Program-made: the position numbers and the translations under genes
Source of the DNA: Chloroflexota bacterium
GTDB taxonomy: Bacteria; Chloroflexota; UBA6077; CF-72
DNA length: 59,281 nt
Direction of reading: 5' to 3'
Assembly (NCBI GenBank): GCA_019247515.1
Contig: JAFAOS010000385.1
Coordinates: 1 to 59,281 of the forward strand
In this document: piece after piece, positions 41,146 to 50,068 of the stretch
Position numbering within the stretch: position 1 is the stretch's first letter
Layout of the letters: every line of letters starts with the position of its first letter
Notes under the pieces: model-generated
Databases searched by the model: none
The model's input: only the letters and a program-made list of their open reading frames with translations
What the model was told of the DNA's origin: nothing

Positions 41146-42756
41146 CTAGACCGCGAGCGCGACCCCGTCGCCGCGCGGGTCGCTCGAGGCGATGTAGCAG
41201 CCGCGTGAGCGGTCTACCTCGATCATCTGGGCGGTGCCCATCACGTGATCGACCGCGTCGGCGAGCAGCACCTCATGACCGCGGGCGCTCAGGTCCTCGG
41301 CGACCGATGCGCCGAAGCGGTCTTCGAGCACCAGCGCCGTGGCCGGGAAGCGTCCGCCCGGTGCGCTGTGGACCCAGCGCGGCGCTTCCATGGCCGCCTG
41401 CAGGTCGAGACCGAAGTCCAGCAGCCCGTTGAGCAACTGCAGACCTGTTTGCGGCTGTCCGTCCGCGCCGCGGGTGCCGAACGCCAGCCACGGCTCGCCG
41501 TCGCGCAGCGCCATGCCGGGCATCAGCGTGTGCATGGGTCGCTTGTCTGGCGCCAGCGCGTTGGGATGGCCCTCGATCAGATTGAAGCCGAAGCCGCGGT
41601 TGTGCAGCGTCACGCCGGTGCCCGGCACGTGGACGCCCGAGCCGAACGCGGCGTACAGGCTCTGGATCAGACTGACGACGTTGCCATCGCGGTCCGCCGC
41701 GCTCAGGAAGATCGTGTCGCCGTCGACTGAGCGGCCGACGGTGCGGGGCAGACTCGGCGCGGCGGTCGGGCCAACGCGCCGCGCGCGGTCACTGGCGCGC
41801 TCGGGGTCCAGCAACAGGTCAATCGGCACGTCGGCGCGCGCTGGATCGGCCACGTAGGCGTCCCGATCGGCAAACGCGAGCTTTTTGCGCTCCACGAGCT
41901 GATGGACCAGCTGGGCGGAGGTCCGCGGATGGGCGGCGACGTCGAAGCCCTCGAGCATCTGCAGCATCTCCAGGAGCGCGACGCCCTGGCTGTTCGGGGG
42001 TAGCTCGTAGACCTGGACGCCGCGGTAGTCGACACACAGCGGTTCCACCCACTCGGAGTGGTGGGCAGCGAAGTCCGCGGCCGTGAGCCCGCTGCCGTGG
42101 GCGATGAGGAATTCGAGAATGCGGCCGCCCAGCGCGCCGGAATACATCAGGCTCGGGCCGTGGGTGGCGAGCTGCTCGAGCGTGTGGGCCAGGTCGGGTT
42201 CGAGCAGCGTGTCGCCTGGCGACGGTGCGACCCCGCCGGGCAGGAAGACGTCGGCGCCGCCGCCGTTGTTGGCCAGTAGCCGGGCGCTGGCCCGAATCGC
42301 GCTTACCACAAAGGGCGTCACGCGGAAACCGTCACGCGCGTGTTGAATAGCGTCACGCGCGACGCGTGGCATGGGCAGGCGCCCGAAGCGCTGGTGCAGG
42401 CTGAACCAGCCGTCGACCGCGCCCGGCACCGTGACGGCGCGTATGCCACGCTGAGGCATGCTCTCGAGACCCTGGGCCCGATACGCGCCAACGCTCATGC
42501 CCTGGCCAGCGCGGCCGCTGGCGTTCACGCCGAACAGCTTGCGGTCGGCGGCGCTCCAGACCTGGGCGAACAGGTCGCCACCTGGCCCGCACATCTGCGG
42601 CCACACGACGCCCATGACCATGTTGGCGGCGATCGCGGCGTCCACGGCGCCGCCGCCATCACGCAGGACGTTCACGCCGGCCAGGGAGGCCAGATAGTGC
42701 GGCGCGGCGACCACGCCGTCGGCGCCGTACGCGGGGGTGCCAAACGTGTCGGGCAT
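41146..42756 (-). CDS. Gamma-glutamyltransferase family protein
   Basis: 536 aa. It has the N-terminal-nucleophile family layout with small-subunit start at Thr348 (GDTIFLSAADRDGNVVSLIQS), where self-cleavage makes a large and small subunit. Other signatures are ANMVMGVVWPQMCGPGGDLFAQVW, ELPPNSQGVALLEMLQML and NALAPDKRPMHTLMPG. No signal peptide is apparent, unlike classical periplasmic enzymes. Relatives also act as acylases or cephalosporin-type amidases, so a gamma-glutamyl substrate is not assured. Middle gene of its operon. Confidence 0.88.
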   Translation of the reverse strand: MPDTFGTPAYGADGVVAAPHYLASLAGVNVLRDGGGAVDAAIAANMVMGVVWPQMCGPGGDLFAQVWSAADRKLFGVNASGRAGQGMSVGAYRAQGLESMPQRGIRAVTVPGAVDGWFSLHQRFGRLPMPRVARDAIQHARDGFRVTPFVVSAIRASARLLANNGGGADVFLPGGVAPSPGDTLLEPDLAHTLEQLATHGPSLMYSGALGGRILEFLIAHGSGLTAADFAAHHSEWVEPLCVDYRGVQVYELPPNSQGVALLEMLQMLEGFDVAAHPRTSAQLVHQLVERKKLAFADRDAYVADPARADVPIDLLLDPERASDRARRVGPTAAPSLPRTVGRSVDGDTIFLSAADRDGNVVSLIQSLYAAFGSGVHVPGTGVTLHNRGFGFNLIEGHPNALAPDKRPMHTLMPGMALRDGEPWLAFGTRGADGQPQTGLQLLNGLLDFGLDLQAAMEAPRWVHSAPGGRFPATALVLEDRFGASVAEDLSARGHEVLLADAVDHVMGTAQMIEVDRSRGCYIASSDPRGDGVALAV

Positions 42757-42772
42757 GCGGGTCCTTCTTCTC

Positions 42773-43546
42773 TCAGCCGATGATCAGCCGCGCCTGGCGT
42801 CGGCGCAGCGCCTGCACGACGCTCATCGCCACCAGGCGGCCGGTGCGCGGGTTGTCGGCGCTGGGCACGTTTTCGATCTCGAAGCGCAGTCGGCCGAAAT
42901 CGCCCTCGGCTACGACCTCGTGGCGGTTGCGCTCGAGCGACGGGTCGGCGATCACGCGCACCTCGGTGCGATCCAGACCGACGCCGGCCAGGCTCACGGC
43001 GGCGGCCACGTTGATGCTCTCGGGAAACCTGAGCGCGCCTTCGCGGGCGTTGCCAGCGAAAAGTTGGCGCGGCTCGGTGAGGGCGCTGGCTTCGTCGGGC
43101 GGCAGCAGCGCGCGAGCCGGCTTGCGGGTGAAGTGCGTCACGCGGTGCAGGTGGCCGGCGCTGGCGGAGGCGATCGCGTCCAGCCCGCCGATGCCGCCCG
43201 ATACGACGATCGCGTGACTCTGGCCATCGCGCGCGGCCTGGCAGATGTCGCGTTCGGTGTCAGGTTCGGCCAGCGCCCCGACGCCCAGGATCAGCAAGTC
43301 GATGCCCGCGCGCAGCACGCGCGGACCGTGGCAGCGCAACGCGGCGTGGCCGGCCGCTTCGACCACCACCTCGGGCTTGCGGGCGAGCAGGTCCTCGATA
43401 CGCGTGCACACGCGCACGTGGCAGCCCGGCCGCGGCTTGTTCGGGTGGGCGACGAGGGCGCCGACGACGTCGACGCGATCCGAAGGCTGTAGCAGCTCGA
43501 GAACGCCGCGGGCGATCGTGCCGAGGCCGATGAATCCAACCCGCAT
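42773..43546 (-). CDS. nadX: Aspartate dehydrogenase-like protein
   Basis: 257 aa from ATG 43546; a GTG at 43555 is an alternative. The N-terminal Rossmann motif is RVGFIGLGTIARGVLELL; VVEAAGHAALRCHGP, the GALAE segment, GIGGLDAIASAS, and the C-terminal NRHEVVAEGDFG with NVPSADNPRTGRLVAMS match L-aspartate dehydrogenase. The catalytic His lies in NRHEV. It would convert L-aspartate to iminoaspartate or the reverse. In an operon with a gamma-glutamyltransferase-like and a deaminase gene, a role in amine catabolism is as likely as NAD synthesis. Confidence 0.8.
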   Translation of the reverse strand: MRVGFIGLGTIARGVLELLQPSDRVDVVGALVAHPNKPRPGCHVRVCTRIEDLLARKPEVVVEAAGHAALRCHGPRVLRAGIDLLILGVGALAEPDTERDICQAARDGQSHAIVVSGGIGGLDAIASASAGHLHRVTHFTRKPARALLPPDEASALTEPRQLFAGNAREGALRFPESINVAAAVSLAGVGLDRTEVRVIADPSLERNRHEVVAEGDFGRLRFEIENVPSADNPRTGRLVAMSVVQALRRRQARLIIG

Positions 43547-43588
43547 GGGTGCCACCAGCGTACTCGGGAGCGCGCGATGGGCGGCGCG

Positions 43589-44458
43589 TCAGCTCGCGTC
43601 GGAATCGAGTGCTTCGGCCAATTCGTGGCAGCCGGTCTGGCGCATGGCGTCGGTCAGCGTGTGGTCCGTATTGGGAAAGACCGTCAGCGACACGTCGGCG
43701 CCCTGCCGCTGCAGCGCGGAGGTGAAGTTTTCGGCGCGATCGACGCGCGTGGCGCCGATGTACGGGCTCCAGGCGGCGGGCACGTCGGCGGTGTTGTTGT
43801 CGGCGCCGCCGACGCCGATCCAGATCGGCACGGCGTCGAAGCCGGAGGGGTTGAAGGTGTTGCCGCCGTCGGTCTGGGCCAGGTCGGCGATGCCGTAGGG
43901 GAAGTCGAGCGCCTGGCCGCTGCTGGCGTCGGTCGAGATTGGCAGCGTGTAGGTGCCAGCGGAGATGGCGGCCACGCCGGCGACCTGGTCCGGATGGATT
44001 TCGGTAAAGCGCAAGGCCAGCTGCGCGCCACGCGAGTGGCCGAACAGCAGCACGCGAGGCTGAACGGGCAAGCCAGTCCGCTGGTTCAACGTGGCGAGGT
44101 AGTCGGAGAGCCACGCGATGAGCGCGGGGTCCTCGTGGGTGATGACGTCCGGGTTGGTCCAGTCGCCGTAGTTGATGGTGGGCGCGACGATGAGCCAGCC
44201 GTTAGCGTCAGCCTGGTTGGCCAGGGCGCTGCCAAAGTCGGGACCGTTGCCGCCCATGCCGTGCAGCGCGACGAGGACCTGGAGGGGGCCGCTCGGATTG
44301 GATTGCGGCAGTCGGACGTAGACGTCCGAGACCTCGGCGGCGCCATCGGCGCGCAGGGCGGTGGGCGTGGGACCCTGCGCGGCGAACACGGGCGCGCCCG
44401 GGGCCAGGAACACCAGGGTAAGGAGCGGGATGAGGGCGAAAAATCGGCTGCAACGCAT
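43589..44458 (-). CDS. Secreted alpha/beta hydrolase (PHB depolymerase/esterase-like)
   Basis: 289 aa from ATG 44458, giving a clean signal peptide (RCSRFFALIPLLTLVFLAPGAPVFAAQG); the TTG at 44482 is less likely. The fold shows LVALHGMGGNGPDFG, the nucleophile elbow GHSRGA, an acid-loop region VPIWIGVGGADN, and His near the end in PNTDHTLTDAM. This resembles esterases of the PHB depolymerase/feruloyl-esterase type that act outside the cell. It appears to be a single gene with a TATACT at about 44535 as a possible -10. Confidence 0.8.
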   Translation of the reverse strand: MRCSRFFALIPLLTLVFLAPGAPVFAAQGPTPTALRADGAAEVSDVYVRLPQSNPSGPLQVLVALHGMGGNGPDFGSALANQADANGWLIVAPTINYGDWTNPDVITHEDPALIAWLSDYLATLNQRTGLPVQPRVLLFGHSRGAQLALRFTEIHPDQVAGVAAISAGTYTLPISTDASSGQALDFPYGIADLAQTDGGNTFNPSGFDAVPIWIGVGGADNNTADVPAAWSPYIGATRVDRAENFTSALQRQGADVSLTVFPNTDHTLTDAMRQTGCHELAEALDSDAS

Positions 44459-44587
44459 CTGGGCGCGGGAATATATCGACAAACAACGTCAGTCGCCGGG
44501 GTTTTGACCGTTTCTCGACACAGGTTGAGTATATGTCCGTACATTTTGCGGTCCTGGCGTTTTGGCGAAGGTGATGTCGGGCGCGGA

Positions 44588-45034
44588 TCAGCCCCAGGGC
44601 CGCGGTTCGGTCGGTGGCGGCGCGGGCGGCTGCGGTGCCGCGCCGGGCTCGGTCGGCCGCGACCAGGGCGGCGGTGGCGCGCTCTCGGGCGGCGCTGAGG
44701 GCGTTGGGGCGGACCACTGGGGCGGCGTGTACGCCGGCGTTGGGCCGGGCGCCGCGGCCGTCGACTGCGCGTCGGCGGTGTCGCTCTCCAGTTCGGGTGG
44801 ATCGACGCCGTGGATCACCGCATCCAGGTAGTCATAGGCGGTGCGGAAGCGTTTGAGGACACTGGTCAGCGAATCGCTGTCTTTGCCATAGGCTTCCGCC
44901 CAGCGAGCGGCCAGCTGAATGCGCGAGACGGAATCGTCCCCGCCGCCGACGCCGATGTCGCCGCGACGGTTGCGCTCCTCGCGCTCGCCGGGTCCCGGCG
45001 CGGTGCGAGGGCCCTGGCCCTCACCTGTGCTCAT
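44588..45034 (-). CDS. Hypothetical protein with Pro-rich tail
   Basis: 148 aa. The middle (DDSVSRIQLAARWAEAYGKDSDSLTSVLKRFRTAYDYLDAVIHG) looks like a short helical domain. The C-terminal 60 residues are Pro/Ala/Thr-rich low complexity ending EPRPWG, and the N-terminus is charged and Gly-rich. No signal peptide or membrane helix. It is divergent from the S24-like gene. Role unknown; the tail suggests a flexible tether or interaction region. Confidence 0.6.
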   Translation of the reverse strand: MSTGEGQGPRTAPGPGEREERNRRGDIGVGGGDDSVSRIQLAARWAEAYGKDSDSLTSVLKRFRTAYDYLDAVIHGVDPPELESDTADAQSTAAAPGPTPAYTPPQWSAPTPSAPPESAPPPPWSRPTEPGAAPQPPAPPPTEPRPWG

Positions 45035-45149
45035 GGTGCCTCAACTGTAGCCGACTGCAGTAGATTTGGCTCTGTATGGCGGTGCGTCGCCGAACGGCGT
45101 CCAAAGAGCCCACGCCTGGGGACGCGACGGATTACGCGATGGCAGCATC

Positions 45150-45524
45150 ATGAGCGGCGCGTCCCCAGGCGCGTATAGCTGGAATTCGGAGCTGCCCAGC
45201 GGCCGCAATCCGTACTGGGTGCGCGACGAGGCGCTGGCGGGCCTCGGCCTGCACCCGGGCGACGCCGTGAGCGTCGACACCCGCGCTGAGCCGCATGACG
45301 GCGACCTGGTCGTCGTCGAAGTCGAGCTCGAAGACGACTCGCTGCGCACCGCGCGGCGTTTCTTCCAGGCCGGCGATCGCGTTCGCCTGGAGTCGGTCGG
45401 CGAGCCGCGCCTGGAGCCCATCGACGTGCCCATCGCGCAGGTCATGATCATGGGCGTCATCGCCGCTCGACTGCGCCTGGAAACGGACGGCTCGGCGCCC
45501 ATCGAAGAGCCGCTTGAGGCCTGA
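45150..45524 (+). CDS. S24/LexA-fold protein lacking the Ser-Lys dyad
   Basis: 124 aa from ATG 45150; ATG-like starts further upstream (45066) are less likely. The chain resembles the C-terminal half of LexA/S24 proteins: GLHPGDAVSVDTRAEPHDGDLVVVEVELEDD, RTARRFFQAGDRVRLESVGEPRLEPIDVPIAQVMIMGVIAARLR. In active S24 peptidases a Ser precedes the GD.. turn and a Lys sits in the ..KRF.. strand; here those positions read Ala/Leu and Arg, so autocleavage looks lost. No helix-turn-helix is present. It lies before a PP2C gene and may be a ligand- or partner-binding relict. Confidence 0.6.
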   Translation: MSGASPGAYSWNSELPSGRNPYWVRDEALAGLGLHPGDAVSVDTRAEPHDGDLVVVEVELEDDSLRTARRFFQAGDRVRLESVGEPRLEPIDVPIAQVMIMGVIAARLRLETDGSAPIEEPLEA

Positions 45525-45566
45525 CGTTCGGGCTCGCGGCATGCAGTAGGCTTCACCACCAGGCTC

Positions 45567-46307
45567 ATGGACATCGGTTCCTTCTCGGACGTCGGGCGCG
45601 TGCGTGAGGGCAACGAAGACGCACTGCTGGTGATAAAGCCGGACGACGGTCCGCGCGCAGGTCAGGTCGTCGTGGCCGTCGCCGACGGCATGGGCGGACA
45701 CAACGCGGGCGAGGTTGCCAGCGCCATTGCCGTCGCGGCGCTGCGTCGGGTGGTCGAGAGCGCCGAGCCGTCACTCGCCGCCGACGAGTTGCTCACCAGC
45801 GGCGTGTCACTCGGGAATCAGACGATCTGGGACGCCGCGGCGGAGGATGTCGCCAAAGACGGCATGGGCACGACGCTCGTGTGCGCCCTCCTCGACCAGA
45901 CCGGCAAAGTGGTGATCGCCAACGTCGGCGACAGTCGCGCCTACGCCTACCTGAATGGCGAGGTGCGCCTGGTCACCGCCGACCATACCTGGGTCAACGA
46001 GCAGGTGCTCGCCGGCTATCTGAGCCCGAGCGACGCGCGCACGAGTCCCTACCGCAACCTGCTCACGCGGACGCTCGGCAATGCGCCGCGCGTGGACGTC
46101 GATATTTTCACCGGCGTGCACCTCGGGGCAGGCGACGGCTTGATCCTGGTGTCGGATGGCGTGACGGGCTACCTCGACGAGGGTGACTTCGCCTCGGTGC
46201 TGCGCGAGGCGGACAGCGCCCAGGCGGCCGCCGAGGAGCTGGTCCGCGAGGCCGTCGAGCGCGGCGGCGCGGACAACGCCACGGCCGTGGTCGTCCGCCG
46301 AGGCTGA
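45567..46307 (+). CDS. PP2C-family serine/threonine phosphatase
   Basis: 246 aa with the full metal-dependent phosphatase pattern: SDVGRVREGNEDA, VAVADGMGGHNAGEVAS, GMGTTLVCALL, ANVGDSRAYAYLNGEV, LILVSDGVTGYLDE and ADNATAVVVRR. The Asp residues in the DGMGGH, SDGV and DNAT motifs coordinate Mn2+/Mg2+. It dephosphorylates Ser/Thr proteins, normally paired with a Hanks-type kinase, which is not in this window. It follows the S24-like gene by 42 bases, so they may be cotranscribed. Confidence 0.92.
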   Translation: MDIGSFSDVGRVREGNEDALLVIKPDDGPRAGQVVVAVADGMGGHNAGEVASAIAVAALRRVVESAEPSLAADELLTSGVSLGNQTIWDAAAEDVAKDGMGTTLVCALLDQTGKVVIANVGDSRAYAYLNGEVRLVTADHTWVNEQVLAGYLSPSDARTSPYRNLLTRTLGNAPRVDVDIFTGVHLGAGDGLILVSDGVTGYLDEGDFASVLREADSAQAAAEELVREAVERGGADNATAVVVRRG

Positions 46308-46382
46308 GAGCTACGCCCGCGTACGTCGCTCGCGTGCTGAGTGTCCGTCGGGCGCCGTCGGTTGGCGCGGCGCGCTAACGTA

Positions 46383-47207
46383 ATGGGCATGCCCGTCTCA
46401 TGGCAGAAAGTCCGTGATTTCCAGGACATCAAGTACGAACGCTGCGATGGCATTGCCAAGATCACCATCAACCGTCCTGAAGTCCACAACGCCTTCCGTC
46501 CTGAGACCGTCTTCGAGATGCAAGAGGCGTTCGCCGATGTGCGCGACGATCCGTCGACTGGCGTCGTGCTGCTGACCGGTGAGGGCCCGGATGCGTTCTG
46601 CTCGGGTGGCGACCAGCGCATCCGCGGTGACGGCGGCTACGTGGACCCAGAAGGCGTGCCGCGGCTGAACGTGCTCGACCTGCAGCGGCAGATCCGCCTG
46701 TTGCCCAAGCCCGTCATTGCCATGGTCGCCGGCTACGCGATCGGCGGCGGGCACGTGCTGCACGTCGTGTGCGATCTGACCATCGCCGCGGATAACGCGC
46801 GCTTCGGACAGGCCGGGCCGCGCGTCGGCAGCTTCGACGCGGGCTACGGCTCGACGCTGCTGGCCCGACTCGTCGGCGACAAGAAGGCCAAGGAGATCTG
46901 GTTCCTGTGTCGCCAGTATTCGGCCCAGGAAGCGCTCGACATGGGGCTGATCAACGCGGTCGTGCCCCTGGCCGAGCTCGAGGACACCTGCGTGCAGTGG
47001 GCACGCGAGATTCTCGAGAAGAGCCCGACCGCGATTCGCTTCATCAAAGGCGCCTTCAATGCCGCGACGGAGGGCCTGGCCGGCATGCAGCAATTCGCCG
47101 GCGACGCGACGCTGCTGTACTACCTGACCGACGAGGCGAAAGAGGGCAAGAACGCGTTCCTCGAGAAGCGCAAGCCCGACTTCTCGAAGTACCCGCGGTT
47201 CCCGTAG
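46383..47207 (+). CDS. menB: 1,4-dihydroxy-2-naphthoyl-CoA synthase (MenB)
   Basis: 274 aa from ATG 46383; ATG 46389 is equally possible. It is a crotonase-fold enzyme with MenB-specific sequence: [43 protein letters not shown], the oxyanion [22 protein letters not shown], and [35 protein letters not shown], with a C-terminal [11 protein letters not shown]. It closes the naphthoate ring from succinylbenzoyl-CoA in menaquinone synthesis. The menA start is the next base after its stop codon, so menB-menA-menE are one operon. Confidence 0.95.
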   Translation: MGMPVSWQKVRDFQDIKYERCDGIAKITINRPEVHNAFRPETVFEMQEAFADVRDDPSTGVVLLTGEGPDAFCSGGDQRIRGDGGYVDPEGVPRLNVLDLQRQIRLLPKPVIAMVAGYAIGGGHVLHVVCDLTIAADNARFGQAGPRVGSFDAGYGSTLLARLVGDKKAKEIWFLCRQYSAQEALDMGLINAVVPLAELEDTCVQWAREILEKSPTAIRFIKGAFNAATEGLAGMQQFAGDATLLYYLTDEAKEGKNAFLEKRKPDFSKYPRFP

Positions 47208-48110
47208 GTGAGCGCGGCAGCCGTCGCGGTCAGCGGACCGCGCGTCTGGCTGCTGGCGGCGCGGCCGGCCACGTTGCCGGCAGCGGTGGTGCCCGTCATC
47301 GTCGGTACCGGCGCCGCGCTGCACGGCACACACAGCTTTAACCTGCCCGTGCTCATCCCGACGCTGCTCGCCGCGCTGCTGATCCAGATCGGCACCAACT
47401 TCGCCAATGACGTCTTCGACTTCCGTCGCGGCGCCGATACCGCCGAACGACTCGGACCGCTGCGGGTCACGCAGGGCGGCCTGGTCACCCCCCAGCAGGT
47501 GCTCGTCGCGACGTTCATCACCTTCGGGCTGGCGCTGCTGATCGGCCTGTACCTGGTGGCGATCGGCGGCTGGCCGATCCTGGCCATCGGCGTGGTCTGC
47601 CTGTTGTCAGGCCTGCTGTACACGGGCGGGCCGTGGCCGTTCGGCTACCACGGACTGGGCGACATGGTCTGCTTTCTGACGTTCGGCGTGCTGGCGGTGC
47701 TGGGTACCGCCTATCTGCACACGTTGTCGATCACGCGGCTTGACGTGTGGGCGTCGATCCCGGTCGGCTGCCTGGTGACGGCGATCCTGATCGTCAACAA
47801 CCTGCGCGACATTGACACGGATCGTCGCGTTGGCAAGCGGACCCTGGCAGTCATCCTGGGTCGAACCGGCACGCGGATCGAGTATGGCGTGTGCGTGGGC
47901 GTGGCGTACCTGGTGGCAATCGGCCTGGGTGTCACGGGCACGGTCGGGCTGTGGTGGTGGCTGCCGTTGCTCAGCTTGCCGCTGGCGATCTGGCTCGTCC
48001 GCTACGTGAGCCAGACTGAAGGCCGGCCCTTGAATCAGGCGCTCAAACGGACGGGTCAACTGCACCTGGTCTTCGGGCTGCTGTTCGGGGCGGCCATGTG
48101 GCTGGGCTAG
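47208..48110 (+). CDS. menA: 1,4-dihydroxy-2-naphthoate polyprenyltransferase (MenA)
   Basis: 300 aa from GTG 47208, directly after the menB stop. It has about eight or nine membrane helices and the UbiA-family Mg-prenyl-diphosphate motifs: NFANDVFDFRRGAD and, later, NNLRDIDTDRRVGKRTLA. RPATLPAAVVPVIVGT at the start is typical of MenA. It attaches the isoprenoid tail to dihydroxynaphthoate in the cytoplasmic membrane. Its last 13 bases overlap menE, so translation is coupled. Confidence 0.94.
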   Translation: MSAAAVAVSGPRVWLLAARPATLPAAVVPVIVGTGAALHGTHSFNLPVLIPTLLAALLIQIGTNFANDVFDFRRGADTAERLGPLRVTQGGLVTPQQVLVATFITFGLALLIGLYLVAIGGWPILAIGVVCLLSGLLYTGGPWPFGYHGLGDMVCFLTFGVLAVLGTAYLHTLSITRLDVWASIPVGCLVTAILIVNNLRDIDTDRRVGKRTLAVILGRTGTRIEYGVCVGVAYLVAIGLGVTGTVGLWWWLPLLSLPLAIWLVRYVSQTEGRPLNQALKRTGQLHLVFGLLFGAAMWLG

Positions 48111-49471
48111 CGCTCAGGGTTCCAGACTGGCTGCGGCAGCGGGCGGCAGTCACGCCCGAACGACGCGCGCTGGTGTGCGGCGCGCAAGCATGGAGCTTCG
48201 CCGAGCTTGACCGTCGGGTCGACGCCGCGGCCGCGAGCCTGGACGTCCGCGAAGGCGAACGCGTGGGCATTCGCGCCGCCAACAGCCTCGGGTTCGTCGT
48301 CGCGGTCCAGGCGCTGATGCGCCGCGGCGGCGTGCTGGTGCCGATCAACACCCGCCTGACCGATGCGGAGGTGGCCTGGCAGGTGGAGGATGCGCAGGTC
48401 TCGCGCGTTGTCGGCGACGACGATCTCGAGGCTCTGCTGCGCCAGCCGACGCCCGCGCACCAGACCAGAGCACGCGATTTCGAGCTCCATGCGTGGCACT
48501 CGATCGTCTACACCTCCGGCACCACCGGCCGGCCCAAGGGCGCCATCCTGACCTATGGCAACCACTGGTGGAGCGCGGTTGCCTCGGCGCTGAACCTGGG
48601 GCTGCTGGCCGACGACACCTGGCTTGCCTGCCTGCCGCTGTTCCACGTCGGAGGACTGGCCATTCTGCTGCGCGGCGTCATCTATGGCATGGCGGTCGTG
48701 GTCCAGTCGCGCTTCGAGGCGGCCGAGGTCAATCGGGCCATCGACGAGCAGGGCGTCACGATCGTCTCCGTCGTGAGCACGATGCTCGAGCGCATGCTCG
48801 CCGAGCGCGGCCCCCGCGCTTACCCGCCGAGTCTCCGCTGCGTACTGCTCGGCGGTGGTCCCGCTCCGCTGCCATTGCTGGAGCGCGCCGCGGCCGCCGG
48901 CGTGCCGGTGGTGCAAACGTACGGCCTCACCGAGACGGCTTCCCAGGTGGTGACGCTGGCGCCCGAGGATGCGCTCAGAAAGCTGGGATCGGCGGGCAAG
49001 CCGTTGATGGGCTCGGAGATTCGCGTCGGGTCCGACGGCGAGATCGAAGTCAGGGGTCCGAGCGTGAGCCCGGGCTACGTGAATCATCCCCCGCGTGACG
49101 GCTGGCTGCACACCGGCGACCTGGGCCGGCTGGATGATGACGGCTACCTGTACGTACTGGACCGACGTGACGATCTGATCGTCTCGGGCGGTGAAAACGT
49201 GTATCCGGCGGAAGTGGAAGCGGCGCTGTTGGCTCACCCGGCGGTCAGCGAGGCCGGCGTGATCGGCGTGCCAGACGCGGAATGGGGTCGGCGTGTGACG
49301 GCCGTTGTGGTAGTGCGCGCGGGCGTCACGGCGACCGCCGACGAGCTCATCGCCTTCTGCCGGCAGCGTCTCGCCGCCTACAAGGCGCCCCGCCACATCG
49401 AATTCCGCTCCGCCTTGCCGCGCAATGGCGCGGGCAAGCTGCTGCGCCGTGAGTTACGCATCGAGCGATAG
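48098..49471 (+). CDS. menE: o-Succinylbenzoate-CoA ligase (MenE-like)
   Basis: 457 aa from GTG 48098. ANL-family adenylation motifs are all present: YTSGTTGRPKGA, YGLTETASQVV, DGWLHTGDLGRLDDDGYLYVLDRRDDLIVSGGENVYPAEVE, and the catalytic Lys in PRNGAGKLLRREL. Position after menB and menA supports o-succinylbenzoate as the substrate, activating it to the CoA thioester that MenB cyclises. Other acyl-CoA ligases have the same motifs, so the name rests mostly on context. Confidence 0.88.
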   Translation: MAGLALRVPDWLRQRAAVTPERRALVCGAQAWSFAELDRRVDAAAASLDVREGERVGIRAANSLGFVVAVQALMRRGGVLVPINTRLTDAEVAWQVEDAQVSRVVGDDDLEALLRQPTPAHQTRARDFELHAWHSIVYTSGTTGRPKGAILTYGNHWWSAVASALNLGLLADDTWLACLPLFHVGGLAILLRGVIYGMAVVVQSRFEAAEVNRAIDEQGVTIVSVVSTMLERMLAERGPRAYPPSLRCVLLGGGPAPLPLLERAAAAGVPVVQTYGLTETASQVVTLAPEDALRKLGSAGKPLMGSEIRVGSDGEIEVRGPSVSPGYVNHPPRDGWLHTGDLGRLDDDGYLYVLDRRDDLIVSGGENVYPAEVEAALLAHPAVSEAGVIGVPDAEWGRRVTAVVVVRAGVTATADELIAFCRQRLAAYKAPRHIEFRSALPRNGAGKLLRRELRIER

Positions 49472-49474
49472 CAT

Positions 49475-49507
49475 GACCGGCGTATGCGTCTTGCCGCATA
49501 CGCGGTC
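49475..49507. terminator. Hairpin after the menBAE operon
   Basis: GACCG, a bulged G, then CGTATGCG (49481-49488), loop TCTTGC, CGCATACG (49495-49502) and CGGTC form a 13-bp stem with one bulge, beginning 4 bases after the menE stop. No T-run follows, so it may be a weak terminator or a 3'-end stabiliser. Confidence 0.5.
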
Positions 49508-49554
49508 GATGGACGGTCGCGCGCGCCAGGAGTCAGAGGAAGGACCGAGCGGAG

Positions 49555-50049
49555 ATGCAACTGAGCAGCGCCAACTTCAAGGACGGTGAGTTCCTGACGC
49601 TGGACCACGTGATGGCGGAGCGCTACGGCTTCGGCTGCAACGGCGGCAATCGGTCGCCGCAACTCACGTGGTCGGGCGCGCCTGACGGCACGCGCAGCTT
49701 CGCGCTCACGGTCTTCGACCCGGATGCGCCCACTGGCAGCGGCTTCTGGCACTGGGTGGTCGCCAACATCCCCGTGAACGTCACGTCTCTGGAGCTGGAT
49801 GCGGGCAATCCGGCCGGCGGCAAAATGCCGGCTGGCGCGGTGACGGTGCGCAACGACGCAGGCACGCGCGAGTACGCCGGGCCCTGCCCGCCACAAGGCG
49901 ACCATCCGCACCGCTACTTCTTTACGATCTTCGCCGTGGGCGCCGAGCAGCTCGCAGTCAACGCCGATACGGCGCCGGCCGTGGTTGGCTTCCAATTGCA
50001 CTTCAATTCGCTCGACAAAGCCGAGCTCGTCGGCCTCTTCAAGCACTAG
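49555..50049 (+). CDS. YbhB/YbcL family PEBP (Raf kinase inhibitor-like) protein
   Basis: 164 aa. Characteristic PEBP sequence: RYGFGCNGGNRSPQLTWSGAPDGTRSFALTVFDPDAPTGSGFWHWVVANIP, then YAGPCPPQGDHPHRYFFTIFAVG. The DPDAP and GxxHRY segments form the anion-binding pocket. Bacterial members have no firmly known role; some bind phosphorylated ligands. No signal peptide. It ends 19 bases from the convergent membrane glycosyltransferase. Confidence 0.93.
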   Translation: MQLSSANFKDGEFLTLDHVMAERYGFGCNGGNRSPQLTWSGAPDGTRSFALTVFDPDAPTGSGFWHWVVANIPVNVTSLELDAGNPAGGKMPAGAVTVRNDAGTREYAGPCPPQGDHPHRYFFTIFAVGAEQLAVNADTAPAVVGFQLHFNSLDKAELVGLFKH

Positions 50050-50068
50050 CCGCGCCGTCGGCGGATGC

